Of a stretch of DNA of 64,000 bases, positions 47,801 to 56,204 are shown piece after piece (the first letter of the stretch is position 1; each line of letters begins with the position of its first letter). The notes beneath the pieces are model-generated. The model did no database searches and was not told the origin of the DNA. It worked only from the letters and a program-made list of their open reading frames with translations. The translations under genes and the position numbers were made by a program. Source of the stretch: Prauserella shujinwangii (GTDB lineage Bacteria; Actinomycetota; Actinomycetes; Mycobacteriales; Pseudonocardiaceae); assembly GCF_003001955.1 (NCBI RefSeq), contig NZ_PVNH01000004.1:496001-560000 (forward strand), in the 5' to 3' direction.

Positions 47801-48424
47801 TCAGGACCGGGCCGCCACGGAGGAGGGCTCCCAGGTGAACCCGTCCGGGTCGGTGAACGGCTCGGACGCGCCGCCGATCGCGATCCGGTGCGACCCGCTG
47901 CCTTCGGGCGACACACCGGCGTCCTTGGCGAGGGCCTTCCGCCGGTACAGCCCCAGCTTGACCTGGCCGGACTCGGCGAACTCGACGTACATGCGGCCGA
48001 AACTCTTCGCCACGGTGAGGCCGCGGTCCAGGTAGAACCGTTTGCTCGCGGCCACGTCGCGCACGCCGAGCAGGAGCACCATGGCGTCGATCCGCCGGGT
48101 GGCGGGGCCGGTGTCCTTCTTCGCCGGGGTCGCGACCTTCCAGATCGTCCCGTCCGGGGCCTGGACGACTCCGCCGTGACCCCACATCGACTTGGCGACG
48201 GGCTTGAGCGTCGTCGCCCCGGCGTCGAGGGCGGCGCCGACCAGTGCGTGGACATCGGCGGGCTGGGACACGATGAGCGACAGGGTGAACCCGCGGAAGC
48301 CGGTGGCCGGTTCCTGCGCGGCCCGCAGGCGGAGCCGCCCGTCCAGGGCGAAGGCGGCGGTGTAGAAACGTTCGGCGGCCTTGGGGTCGGCCACCTCGAG
48401 GGTGATGGTGTCGATGCAGGTCAT
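47801..48424 (-). CDS. VOC-superfamily (glyoxalase-like) protein
   Basis: The 207-residue product has two paired beta-alpha-beta-beta-beta modules. One begins CIDTITLEVADPKAAERFYTAAFAL and contains SMWGHGGVVQAPDGTIWKVA. The other begins IDAMVLLLGVRDVAASKRFYLDRGL and ends in FTDPDGFTWE. Such proteins bind a metal and act as glyoxalase-type lyases, dioxygenases or resistance proteins. The substrate cannot be inferred. It sits in a segment that is not part of the mycobacterial-type gene order. Confidence 0.85.
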   Translation of the reverse strand: MTCIDTITLEVADPKAAERFYTAAFALDGRLRLRAAQEPATGFRGFTLSLIVSQPADVHALVGAALDAGATTLKPVAKSMWGHGGVVQAPDGTIWKVATPAKKDTGPATRRIDAMVLLLGVRDVAASKRFYLDRGLTVAKSFGRMYVEFAESGQVKLGLYRRKALAKDAGVSPEGSGSHRIAIGGASEPFTDPDGFTWEPSSVAARS

Positions 48425-48490
48425 GGCGGTAACGCTAGGCGCGGCCCGCCCGCCCGCGCTTCTCGATTCCTGACCGGTCCCGGCCGGGAA

Positions 48491-49129
48491 CTACCGCGAA
48501 CCGTCCAGCAGGGCCCGCATCCGGTCGATCTCGGCGGCCTGGCTCGACAGGACGTCCTGGGCCATCTCCAGTGCCCTCGGCTCGATCCCGTTCGCCTGCT
48601 GGTCGGCGGCCATGGTCAGCGCGCCCTCGTGGTGGGCGATCATCAGGCGCAGGAACAGCCGGTCGAACTCGGGGCCGGACGCCGCCTTGAGCGCGGCCAT
48701 CTCCCGCGGTGTCGCCATGCCCGGCATGAGCCCGTGCGCGTCCTCGTGGCCGCCGTGCCCGTGCCGGTCGAGCCACTGCCGCATCGTGACGATCTCCGCA
48801 TCCTGCGCCACCGCGATCCGGCCGGCCAGCGCACGCACCTGTTCGTCGGCCGCGCGATCGTCGACGAGATCGGTCATCTCGATGGCCTGGTGGTGATGCG
48901 GGATCATCATCGACATGTAGCGGACGTCGGCGGCGTTCGGCTTCGTCGCGGCCCCGCCCGCCTGGTCCGCGGGCAGCACCGTCGCCCGCTCACCGGGCCC
49001 TCCCGGCACGATCACCCCTGGCGCGTCGCCCGCCTGCCCGTCCTCGTCCGCCTGCCCGCCGGTGCACCCGGCGACCACGAACACCGCGGCCACGCATCCG
49101 GCCAGCCATCCGCGGCCCGCACGTCCCAT
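48491..49129 (-). CDS. DUF305 lipoprotein
   Basis: The 212-residue protein begins with a lipoprotein signal and lipobox (WLAGCVAAVFVVAGC). The DUF305 domain follows with MMIPHHHQAIEMTDLV, MRQWLDRHGHGGHEDAHGLMPGMATPREM and LMIAHHEGALTMAADQ. The His/Met richness is typical of copper-associated extracytoplasmic proteins with a ferritin-like fold; activity is not established. It is divergent from the LVIVD gene. Confidence 0.85.
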   Translation of the reverse strand: MGRAGRGWLAGCVAAVFVVAGCTGGQADEDGQAGDAPGVIVPGGPGERATVLPADQAGGAATKPNAADVRYMSMMIPHHHQAIEMTDLVDDRAADEQVRALAGRIAVAQDAEIVTMRQWLDRHGHGGHEDAHGLMPGMATPREMAALKAASGPEFDRLFLRLMIAHHEGALTMAADQQANGIEPRALEMAQDVLSSQAAEIDRMRALLDGSR

Positions 49130-49261
49130 GGCGCACAGCGAACAGCGTGCCGCGGGCGGAAGTCAATCGCCGGCCGGCAAAAACCCTCCGTTGGTCGCTG
49201 TTGCCCGCGCCGGGGGCCGGTGAGAATCAGCCGGAATGCCCGGCGAGAGGAGAGTCCCACG

Positions 49262-50686
49262 GTGAAGAGGTCCCGGAACGCTCGTCGGCTGAGCGGAGTG
49301 CTCGTCGCGGCGGTCGCCGCGCTGACCGCGGGCGCCATCACGGCGCCCGCCGGTTCCGCGCAGGGTGAGATCCCCGGCGTCGACGAGATCGTGCACAGCC
49401 CCAACCTGCGGCAGATCGCCCACCTCGACAAACAGCCGCCGTTCGACCAGCAGAGCGCCTTCGGCACGGACATCGCCTTCACGGGCGGCCACGCGATCGT
49501 CGGCAACTACGACGGCTTCACCATCTACGACGTGCGCAAGCCGCACAAACCGCGCGTCGTCAGCCAGGTGTACTGCCCCGGTGGGCAGAACGACGTGTCG
49601 GTGTCGGGCGACCTGCTGTTCCTGTCCACCGACTACGCCCGCAGCAACGACTCCTGCACCAGCGAGCCGCTCGCGGCGTCGGACCCGTCCTCGTGGGAGG
49701 GCATCAAGGTCTTCGACATCAGCGACCTCTCCGCGCCGGAGTACGTCGCGTCGGTGCGCACCGACTGCGGGTCGCACACCCACACGATGGTGCCCGACCG
49801 CAAGCGCAAGTCGGTGCTGCTGTACGTGTCGTCGTACTCGCCCGCGCCGCAGCTGCCGAACTGTCAGCCGCCGCACGACAAGATCTCGATCGTCGAGGTC
49901 CCGCTCGCGCATCCCGAGCGCGCCGAGGTGGTCGCCACGCCGGTGCTCTTCCCGGACGGCGGCAACGAGGGCGGCACCAACCCGGACGGCACGCGCCGTG
50001 CCGCCACGAGCGGCTGCCACGACCTCACCGCGTACCCGGAGCGGAACCTCATGGCGGGTGCGTGCATGGGTGACGGCCTGCTGATCGACATCCGCGACCG
50101 GCTCCGCCCGCGCGTGATCGACCAGGTGCAGGACAACGTGAACTTCGCGTTCTGGCACAGCGCCACGTTCAACAACGCCGGCACGAAGGTCGTGTTCACC
50201 GACGAGCTGGGCGGCGGTGGCCAGCCGACCTGCAACGCGCGGTTCGGGCCCCAGCGCGGCGCCGACGGCATCTACGACGTCACCGGCCGGGGAGCCACGG
50301 CGAAGCTGGAGTTCCGCTCGTACTTCAAGATCCCCCGGCACCAGGCAGGCACCGAGAACTGCGTCGCCCACAACGGGTCGCTGATCCCCGTCAAGGGCCG
50401 CGACATCATGGTGCAGGCGTGGTACCAGGGCGGGGTCTCCGTGTGGGACTTCACCGACTCGGCCAACCCGCACGAGATCGCCTACTGGGAACGGGGACCG
50501 CTGTCCGACACCGAGAACGTGGTGGGCGGTTCGTGGTCGGCGTACTACTACAACGGCCACATCTACTCGTCGGACATCCAGAAGGGGCTCGACGTGCTCG
50601 CGATCCGCGATCCGCGCACGGCTCCGGCGAAGTCGGTGCGGTACGACGAGTTCAACGCCCAGACGCAGCCGCACTACGGCCGCTGA
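49262..50686 (+). CDS. Secreted LVIVD-repeat beta-propeller protein
   Basis: The 474-residue protein starts at GTG 49262 after GAGAGGAGAG and has a signal peptide (LSGVLVAAVAALTAGAITAPAGSAQG). Repeated beta-propeller blades with LVIVD-like cores are visible (HAIVGNYDGFTIYDVRKPHKPRVVSQVYCPG, IKVFDISDLSAPEYVASVRTDCG, GLLIDIRDRLRPRVIDQV, GVSVWDFTDSANPHEIAYWERG). Several Cys pairs suggest extracellular disulfides. A binding or structural role outside the cell is likely. Its 3' end overlaps the convergent GH13 gene by 35 bases. Confidence 0.82.
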   Translation: MKRSRNARRLSGVLVAAVAALTAGAITAPAGSAQGEIPGVDEIVHSPNLRQIAHLDKQPPFDQQSAFGTDIAFTGGHAIVGNYDGFTIYDVRKPHKPRVVSQVYCPGGQNDVSVSGDLLFLSTDYARSNDSCTSEPLAASDPSSWEGIKVFDISDLSAPEYVASVRTDCGSHTHTMVPDRKRKSVLLYVSSYSPAPQLPNCQPPHDKISIVEVPLAHPERAEVVATPVLFPDGGNEGGTNPDGTRRAATSGCHDLTAYPERNLMAGACMGDGLLIDIRDRLRPRVIDQVQDNVNFAFWHSATFNNAGTKVVFTDELGGGGQPTCNARFGPQRGADGIYDVTGRGATAKLEFRSYFKIPRHQAGTENCVAHNGSLIPVKGRDIMVQAWYQGGVSVWDFTDSANPHEIAYWERGPLSDTENVVGGSWSAYYYNGHIYSSDIQKGLDVLAIRDPRTAPAKSVRYDEFNAQTQPHYGR

Positions 50687-52208
50687 CGATCCACGCGGCG
50701 GCGCCGGCAGCCAGCCTGCCGTCCACCAGCGGGGCGCTCGACAGGAGCACCTCGCCGGGCGGCAGCGGCACCGGCGCCGCCGACGTGTTCAGCGCGCACA
50801 CGAGCCCGCCGCTTCCACGGCGGAACGCGAAGCAGCCGGGTGGCGCGCCGTACCACTCGATGTCGTCGCCCGCGAACGCGGGATGACCGCGGCGCAGCTC
50901 CAGCGCGGCGCGGTACAGCGACAGCGTGGAGTCCGCGCGCTCCAGTTGCGCCTCGACGGTCAACGGCGTCCACTCGCGCGGCGCCACCGGCACGGAGGTC
51001 GCGGTACCGGTGGTGAAACCGAACGGCGGCGCGGTGCCCTCCCACGGCATCGGCGCGTTGCCGTCCCCGCCGGGTGCGCTGTCGTCCAGACCCAGCTCCT
51101 CCCCGTAGTACAGCCAGGTGGCGCCCGGCAGCGCGAGGTGAACCAGGGCCATCGCGCGGGCCCGGTCGCGGCCCGCGGCACCGCCGCCGTACCGCCCCGC
51201 CAGCCTGCCCACGGCGTGCCCCGCGGGCGCCCACGTCACCGGCGCCCCCACCGACGCCGCGACGGCCAGGGAACGGCCGATGGCCGTCTGCACCGCGTCG
51301 GCGTCGAACCGGGTGTGGCCGAGCCGCGCGTCCAGCCCCAGGTGCAGCTCGTCGGAACGCAGGTAGCGGGCGAACCGTCGCTCGTCGAGCGCGCGGATCT
51401 CCCCGATCGCCACGGTGTCCGGGTACTCGTCGAGCACCTTGCGGATCATCTGGTGGATGTGGTGCACGCCGTCGTTGTCGAACCGGGGGTCCGGCGCGCC
51501 CGGTTCGGCGTCCGGCAGCCCCGCCGGCTTGGCCATGCCGTGCGCCGCGCCGATACGGAACCCGTCCACCCTGCGGTCGAGCCAGAACCGCAGCGTCCGT
51601 TCGAAATCCGCCTGCACCTCGGGGTCGGCCCAGTTGAGGTCGGGCTGGCCGGGCCCGAACAGGTGCAGGTACCACTGCCCGTCGGGCGCCCGCGTCCAGG
51701 CGGGCCCGCCGGTGACGGACACCCAGTTGTTCGGTGGCAGCTGCGCACCGCCTTCGCCGGTGTCCCGGCCGTCCCGGAAGTGGTAGCGCTCGCGCTCGCG
51801 GCTGCCCGCACCGGCGGCCAGCGCGGCGGTGAACCAGGCGTGCCGGTCGCTGGTGTGGTTGGGCACCAGGTCGAGCACGACGCGGATGCCTGCCCGGTGC
51901 AGGTCGGCGACCAGCTCGTCGAACGTCTCGAGGTTGCCCAGCACCGGGTCGACGGCGCGGTGGCCCGCGATGTCGTAGCCACCGGCGGCGGTGGGGGAGA
52001 GGTAGAACGGTGTCAGCGACACCGCGTCGACGCCGAGCAGCTCCAGGTAGCCGAGCCGGGTGCGCAGGCCCTCCAGATCGCCGACCCCGTCGCCGTCCGA
52101 GTCGGCGAACGAGCGCAGGTGGACGCGGTAGAACACGGCGCCGGCCCACCAGCCGCGCCGCCGCGGTCGTTCGCGCGTCGCCCGCCGGGCGCCGAGGGTT
52201 CTGCGCAC
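50652..52208 (-). CDS. GH13 alpha-glucosidase-like protein with lost catalytic residues
   Basis: The 518-residue protein has the GH13 barrel (VFYRVHLRSFADSDGDGVGDLEGL; region I DLVPNHTSDRH, 113-123) and stands where aglA (Rv2471) lies next to the globin gene. Region II reads DGFRIGAAHG: residue 220 is Gly where the catalytic nucleophile Asp belongs. Region IV reads AGHAVGR (about 329-335) where NHD is expected, so the transition-state Asp is also gone. The acid/base Glu270 (AIGEIRALD) remains. The frame is intact, so this is a probable pseudoenzyme with a retained binding or structural role, not simple decay. GTG 52208 follows the globin stop by four bases. Confidence 0.85.
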   Translation of the reverse strand: MRRTLGARRATRERPRRRGWWAGAVFYRVHLRSFADSDGDGVGDLEGLRTRLGYLELLGVDAVSLTPFYLSPTAAGGYDIAGHRAVDPVLGNLETFDELVADLHRAGIRVVLDLVPNHTSDRHAWFTAALAAGAGSRERERYHFRDGRDTGEGGAQLPPNNWVSVTGGPAWTRAPDGQWYLHLFGPGQPDLNWADPEVQADFERTLRFWLDRRVDGFRIGAAHGMAKPAGLPDAEPGAPDPRFDNDGVHHIHQMIRKVLDEYPDTVAIGEIRALDERRFARYLRSDELHLGLDARLGHTRFDADAVQTAIGRSLAVAASVGAPVTWAPAGHAVGRLAGRYGGGAAGRDRARAMALVHLALPGATWLYYGEELGLDDSAPGGDGNAPMPWEGTAPPFGFTTGTATSVPVAPREWTPLTVEAQLERADSTLSLYRAALELRRGHPAFAGDDIEWYGAPPGCFAFRRGSGGLVCALNTSAAPVPLPPGEVLLSSAPLVDGRLAAGAAAWIVSGRSAAASGR

Positions 52209-52212
52209 CCGG

Positions 52213-52623
52213 TCACACCCAGCTGTTCATCATCGAGTGCGCCGCCATCTCCAGGTACTCCCACAGCTGCGTGCGGTACGGCTCGTCGAGGCCGGCCTCG
52301 TCGACCGCGACCCGCATGGCGCGCAGCCAGGCGTCCCGCTCGATCGGCCCGATCTTGAACGGCGCGTGCCGCATCCGCAGCCGGGGATGGCCGCGCTGGT
52401 CGGAGTAGGTGTGCGGGCCGCCCCAGTACTGCATGAGGAACAGCCGCAGCCGCTCCTCGGCCGGCCCGAGGTCCTGCTCCGGGTAGAGCGGGCGCAGCAC
52501 CTCGTCCTCGGCGACCTCGGCGTAGAACCGCGCGACGATCTTGCGGAAGGTCGGTTCGCCGCCGACGGCCTCGTATAAGCTGCGGGGGTCGCTCGCCTGC
52601 GGTTCGCTGCTCACGTCTGCCAC
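52213..52623 (-). CDS. glbO: Truncated haemoglobin, group II (trHbO)
   Basis: The 136-residue product has the group II pattern: [38 protein letters not shown] (Phe and Tyr at the B and CD positions), then [42 protein letters not shown] with the proximal His and the conserved Trp. Group II globins bind oxygen tightly and are linked to redox and nitric oxide handling at the membrane. It is co-oriented with, and four bases before, the GH13 gene. Confidence 0.95.
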   Translation of the reverse strand: MADVSSEPQASDPRSLYEAVGGEPTFRKIVARFYAEVAEDEVLRPLYPEQDLGPAEERLRLFLMQYWGGPHTYSDQRGHPRLRMRHAPFKIGPIERDAWLRAMRVAVDEAGLDEPYRTQLWEYLEMAAHSMMNSWV

Positions 52624-52662
52624 GTCTCCATTCTGCCTGTCTGCCTGCGGCCGCGGCCCGGC

Positions 52663-53649
52663 TCAGCCACCGTTGCCGCCGGTCTGGCCGGTACCGAAGA
52701 ACCTGCCCAGTGGCGGTTCGAAACCCGCGTCCTCGATGGCGTTCATGATCTTGGCGCGCAGGGCGCGCTGCACCGCCCACTGCCTGCCGGGCCGGACCTT
52801 CACGGTCAGCCGCAGTGTGACGCTCTCCGGTGTCACGCTCTCCACGCCGAGCACCTCGGGCGGCTCCAGCACGTCGGGGGCGATCGACTCGCTCGCGGCG
52901 GCGCTGGTGGCCACGCCCTCGAGCACGGTGGTGGCCCGGTCGACGTCGGTGTTGTAGCTGAACGGGATGTCCACCAGCGCGACGGCGTAGCCCTGGCTGG
53001 AGTTGCCGACGCGGAGCACTTCGCCGTTGCGGACGTACCACACGGTGCCGTTGATGTCGCGCAGCGTGGTGATGCGCAGGCCGACCGCCTCCACCTCGCC
53101 GACCGCCTCGCCCACGTCGACGATGTCGCCGACGCCGTACTGGTCCTCCAGCATCATGAAGATCCCGGAGAGGAAGTCCCGCACCAGGTTCTGCGCGCCG
53201 AACCCCAGCGCGACACCCACGATGCCCGCCGAGGCCAGGATCGGGCCAAGGTTGATGCCCAGCTCGCCGAGCACCAGCACGAAGGCCAGGCCGTACACCA
53301 CGAACGAGGTGACCGACTTCAGCACCGAGCCGATCGTCTTGGCCCGCTGCCTGCGGCGCTCCAGCACCACCGGGCCCAGCACCTCGGGCGCCCGTTCCCG
53401 CAGCGGCCGCAGCACGGCGGGCAGCTTGTCCCCGTTGCCGGGGGTGGTGGTGAGCCGGTCGATCAGCTTGCGGATGAGCAACCGGGCCAGGACGGCGATG
53501 ACGACGATCAGCAGGATGCGCAGCGGCTTGGCGACGAGCCAGTTCGCCGATCCCGCCAGCCAGGCGTTGCCCGTGAGGTGCCAGACCTGCTGGCACCAGC
53601 TGCCCGCGTCCTCGATGCACGAGGGCGGTTCGCTCAGCGACCAGTTCAC
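52663..53649 (-). CDS. MscS-family mechanosensitive channel
   Basis: The 328-residue protein starts at GTG 53649, with GGAAGGAG about ten bases upstream. A periplasmic N-terminus, two or three membrane helices (RILLIVVIAVLARLLIRKLI; SFVVYGLAFVLVLGELG) and the pore helix LASAGIVGVALGFGAQNLVRDFLSGIFMMLEDQYGVGDIVDV match MscS. A beta domain and C-terminal part (VPVGxx-like strands, PPEVLGVESVTPESVTLRLTVKVRPG) follow. It opens under membrane tension to release solutes. A longer frame from 53766 lacks a good ribosome site. Confidence 0.9.
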   Translation of the reverse strand: MNWSLSEPPSCIEDAGSWCQQVWHLTGNAWLAGSANWLVAKPLRILLIVVIAVLARLLIRKLIDRLTTTPGNGDKLPAVLRPLRERAPEVLGPVVLERRRQRAKTIGSVLKSVTSFVVYGLAFVLVLGELGINLGPILASAGIVGVALGFGAQNLVRDFLSGIFMMLEDQYGVGDIVDVGEAVGEVEAVGLRITTLRDINGTVWYVRNGEVLRVGNSSQGYAVALVDIPFSYNTDVDRATTVLEGVATSAAASESIAPDVLEPPEVLGVESVTPESVTLRLTVKVRPGRQWAVQRALRAKIMNAIEDAGFEPPLGRFFGTGQTGGNGG

Positions 53650-53836
53650 GTCGGGGACTGCTCCTTCCGCAATTGTGACGCCGCCCACTCCGGTGGTTCC
53701 ACGGCGCCGCTCGCCGGGGCATGGTGACCTCGTCGAGTCACCAGCAACCGTACTTGCGGACGACACGTGGCCTAACGCACGTGCGTTCCGGGGGCGATCT
53801 GTGGTCGACTAGGACTGCACCGGTGGAGGTGGTCGC

Positions 53837-54595
53837 GTGCCAGACCGACAACCGATCCCCGACGGCGCCCCATCCCGGCATCCGGCCGGGCAGGCGCCGG
53901 AGGGTTTGCTGTGCGCGCCGGTTCCGGCCGGGGGCCTCACCGCCCCGCATCCGGCCGCGATGCCGGGCGGTCCGACGACCGGGCCGCAGCCGACGGGACC
54001 ACCGTCCGGCCGTGGCCGCGTCACACGCTCGCACGGCCAGCGCCGTTCGCGGGATCCGGGAACCGGTCCGACCACCGGCTGGGGAAAACGCCGGGTGCTC
54101 CTGCTCAATGCCACGTTCGAACCGCTGACGGCGCTGCCGCTGCGGCGCGCGATCGTGCTGCTGGTCTGCGGCAAGGCGGAGGTGGTCCACGAGGACCCGG
54201 CGGGGCTCACGCTGCATGCGGCGACGATGGCGGTGGAGGTCCCCTCGGTCATCCGGCTCAGCAACTACGTGCGGGTACCGTACCGGGCGCAGGTGCCGCT
54301 CACGCGCGCGGGGCTCATGCATCGGGACCGGTTCCGCTGCGCCTACTGCGGCGGGCGCGCGGAGACGATCGATCACGTGGTGCCGCGCAGCCGAGGAGGT
54401 GCGCACACGTGGCAGAACTGTGTGGCCTGCTGTGCCAAGTGCAACCACCGCAAGGCGGACAAGCTGCTGTCCGAGCTGGGCTGGCGGCTGCGGGTGGTGC
54501 CCCGGGCGCCGCACGGGCCGCACTGGCGGCTGCTGGCGCACTCCGGCGAGGCGGATCCGGTCTGGCAGCAGTACCTTGGCGCCCCGGCCGCGTGA
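53837..54595 (+). CDS. HNH endonuclease (chromosomal)
   Basis: The 252-residue protein starts at GTG after GGAGG. The first 80 residues are Pro/Gly-rich and disordered. The conserved part runs from KRRVLLLNATFEPLTALPLRRAIVLLVCGKAEVVHE to the HNH motif RFRCAYCGGRAETIDHVVPRSRGGAHTWQNCVACCAKCNHRKADKLLSELGW, with zinc-type CxxC pairs. This family member is conserved across actinobacteria (Rv2469c position) and is not part of the mobile element. The cellular target is unknown. Confidence 0.9.
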   Translation: MPDRQPIPDGAPSRHPAGQAPEGLLCAPVPAGGLTAPHPAAMPGGPTTGPQPTGPPSGRGRVTRSHGQRRSRDPGTGPTTGWGKRRVLLLNATFEPLTALPLRRAIVLLVCGKAEVVHEDPAGLTLHAATMAVEVPSVIRLSNYVRVPYRAQVPLTRAGLMHRDRFRCAYCGGRAETIDHVVPRSRGGAHTWQNCVACCAKCNHRKADKLLSELGWRLRVVPRAPHGPHWRLLAHSGEADPVWQQYLGAPAA

Positions 54596-54666
54596 GCCGC
54601 GGCCGGGGGCGCGCCAGAGTGGAAGGTGGGCCGACGCCGGGTGGCGGCCGTTTTTCTGTCGTGTCG

Positions 54667-55062
54667 TCAGGCGGCGAGGGCGTACTCGGAACGCGCGGTG
54701 ACCCGCACGCCACGGGTGACCCGGACGCCGCGGTCGGCGCTGGCGGTGACCCGCACGCCGCGCGTGACCCGGACGCCACGCTGTGCGCAGGAGGTGACGC
54801 GCACGCCACGGGTGACGCGCACGCCACGGGTGACGCGGACGCCGCGGTCGGCGCTGGCGGTGACCCGCACGCCGCGCGTGACCCGGACGCCACGCTGTGC
54901 GCAGGAGGTGACGGGCACGCCACGGGTGACCCGGACGCCGCGGTCGGCGCTGGCGGTGACGCGCACGCCGCGGGTGACCCGGACGCCACGCTCGGTCGAC
55001 ATGGCGGGCAGTGACGAAGCGCTAGCGGATGTCGCCTGGGTGGGGGTGAGGGCGCTAGGCAT
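54667..55062 (-). CDS. Hexapeptide-repeat protein ending in YALAA
   Basis: The 131-residue product starts at ATG 55062 with a perfect AGGAGG six bases upstream. A Ser/Thr/Ala-rich leader (MPSALTPTQATSASASSLPA) is followed by 13 copies of RGVRVT (one is RGVPVT) in groups of 2, 2, 2, 3, 2 and 2. The groups are separated by alternating four-residue spacers ASAD and SCAQ. The end is ARSEYALAA, and YALAA equals the last residues of the tmRNA degradation tag recognised by ClpXP. The protein is strongly basic and would form regular beta structure. No family is recognised; it could be an unstable regulator, a surface fibre or a multi-core peptide precursor. The strong start site argues it is real. 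Confidence 0.7.
   Translation of the reverse strand: MPSALTPTQATSASASSLPAMSTERGVRVTRGVRVTASADRGVRVTRGVPVTSCAQRGVRVTRGVRVTASADRGVRVTRGVRVTRGVRVTSCAQRGVRVTRGVRVTASADRGVRVTRGVRVTARSEYALAA
54698..54991. repeat. Tandem 18-bp repeat array with 12-bp spacers
   Basis: Thirteen 18-bp units (type GTGACCCGCACGCCACGG) and five 12-bp spacers (TCGGCGCTGGCG or TGTGCGCAGGAG, alternating) fill exactly 294 bases. Unit and spacer lengths are multiples of three, so copy-number change keeps the minus-strand reading frame. This is the coding part of the 54667-55062 gene, not a CRISPR. Confidence 0.92.
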
Positions 55063-55353
55063 GGAGTCCTCCTGTGACCGGTGCGTGATCTTGCGGGGGT
55101 GGGATGGGGTGGGCGCAAGGCCCGTACAGGTGAAAAACGTACGAGCATTTCACGGGGGGAACAAGGCGAGTGCGCCCGGTGCCGCCGCACGTACGTTGAA
55201 CTGCGACCTTTCGCGCGGCGCTTTTCGGCTCAACGTGGGAGCGGGTCCGTGGCAAACGATGGACGGCCGGTTTCGGACGACAAACGGCCTCCCGGGCGGG
55301 CTCCGGCCGTGCCGCCTGGTGGACGTGCCGACGTCGTCGGATACCCTGCGCGC
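55063..55353. other. Divergent intergenic region without a gene
   Basis: These 291 bases separate the repeat-protein start (minus) from the membrane-protein start (plus). They contain a lower-GC portion around 55130-55260 with GTGAAAAACGTACG, ACGTACGTTGAAC and similar short palindromes (CGTACG) suited to promoters. No open frame with a proper start is visible. Confidence 0.5.
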
Positions 55354-55590
55354 GTGAACATCGTCGAGACGATCCTGGTCTTCGTGGGCATCCCGCTCGC
55401 GATCTACGGCGTCTGCGCGCTGGCCACCCTGCGGTCAAAGCTCGCCGGCAGCCCGAGGTACCGGCCCGGGCAGCCGTGGGAGTACCCCCCGATGTGGTGG
55501 AGCGCCCACCCGGACGGCGTCGCCCAGCCCGCTGCCGCCGAAGGCCCGTCCCCCTCGAAGGACCGTGGAGGTGCTCGTGGCAACTGGTGA
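55354..55590 (+). CDS. Small single-pass membrane protein
   Basis: The 78-residue product starts at GTG 55354. An N-terminal transmembrane helix (VETILVFVGIPLAIYGVCALATL) precedes a cytoplasmic tail with YRPGQPWEYPPMWWSAHPDG, a segment conserved in an actinobacterial small membrane family next to DUF5130. It overlaps the DUF5130 start, so the two are coupled. Function unknown. Confidence 0.75.
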   Translation: MNIVETILVFVGIPLAIYGVCALATLRSKLAGSPRYRPGQPWEYPPMWWSAHPDGVAQPAAAEGPSPSKDRGGARGNW

Positions 55591-56074
55591 GCTGGCCCGC
55601 GAGAGCAAGTCGACCGGCCTCGAGGGCACCGAGCTGCAGCCCGGCGCCGCCGTGACGGCGAGTGGCCGAGTCTCGGTCGCTCAGATGTACGAGCCTCCTG
55701 CTCCATCCGGTCCATTCGGCACTAGGCAGCTTGCCCGGTTGGACGAGGCCCTGACGCTGGCGAGCCGGGAGACCGGCCTGGAGTTCAGCATCTACCTCGG
55801 CGAGCTCGGTGACGACAGCCGCCAGGGTGCGGAGTCGCTGCACGACACGCTCGGCGAGCAGGGCGATCGTACGGTGCTGATCGCCGTCTCGCCAGGGGAG
55901 CGTGTCGTGGAGGTGCTCACCGGCGCCGACGCGAAGTACCGGGTCACCGACCGCGCCGCCAAGCTGGCCGTGATGAGCATGGTCGCCTCGTTCAAGGAGG
56001 GCGACCTCATCGGCGGGCTGATCAGCGGCCTGCGCATGATGGCCGACCAGGCGGGCCCCGCCCCCCAGCGCTGA
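55577..56074 (+). CDS. DUF5130 family protein
   Basis: The 165-residue product starts at GTG 55577, chosen because GGAGG ends five bases before it. The domain shows FGTRQLARLDEALTLASRETGLEFSIYLGELGDDSRQGAESLHDTLGEQGDRTVLIAVSPGERVVEVLTGADAKYRVTD, a TPM/YgcG-like phosphatase-type fold used in membrane-associated proteins. In M. tuberculosis its counterpart lies beside pepN (Rv2468c). Coupled to the small membrane protein upstream, it may act at the membrane. Confidence 0.82.
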   Translation: MATGELARESKSTGLEGTELQPGAAVTASGRVSVAQMYEPPAPSGPFGTRQLARLDEALTLASRETGLEFSIYLGELGDDSRQGAESLHDTLGEQGDRTVLIAVSPGERVVEVLTGADAKYRVTDRAAKLAVMSMVASFKEGDLIGGLISGLRMMADQAGPAPQR

Positions 56075-56080
56075 CCTTCG

Positions 56081-56188
56081 TCCCCCAAGGCCACCTTGGT
56101 CGCGCCCACCCGTCTCCCACCACCGCCCCAACGGAGACGCTGCGCGCCGCTGTGCTCGATTCCACCAACCAAGGTCGCCTTGGGGGGA
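56081..56188. terminator. Large inverted repeat between convergent DUF5130 and pepN
   Basis: TCCCCCAAGGCCACCTTGGT (56081-56100) pairs with ACCAAGGTCGCCTTGGGGGGA (56168-56188) apart from one mismatch and one bulge. Each arm also contains CCAAGG/CCTTGG, and GTCTCC/GGAGAC pairs inside the loop. It lies exactly between two converging genes and can stop transcription both ways. Confidence 0.7.
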
Positions 56189-56204
56189 CTTGTCGTCTCC
56201 GCTG

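Noticed and set aside
54626-55357. Plus-strand TRTPRV repeat protein, or a CRISPR array
   Set aside because: The minus strand has the perfect ribosome site and orderly RGVRVT units; unit and spacer sizes and repeated spacers do not fit CRISPR.
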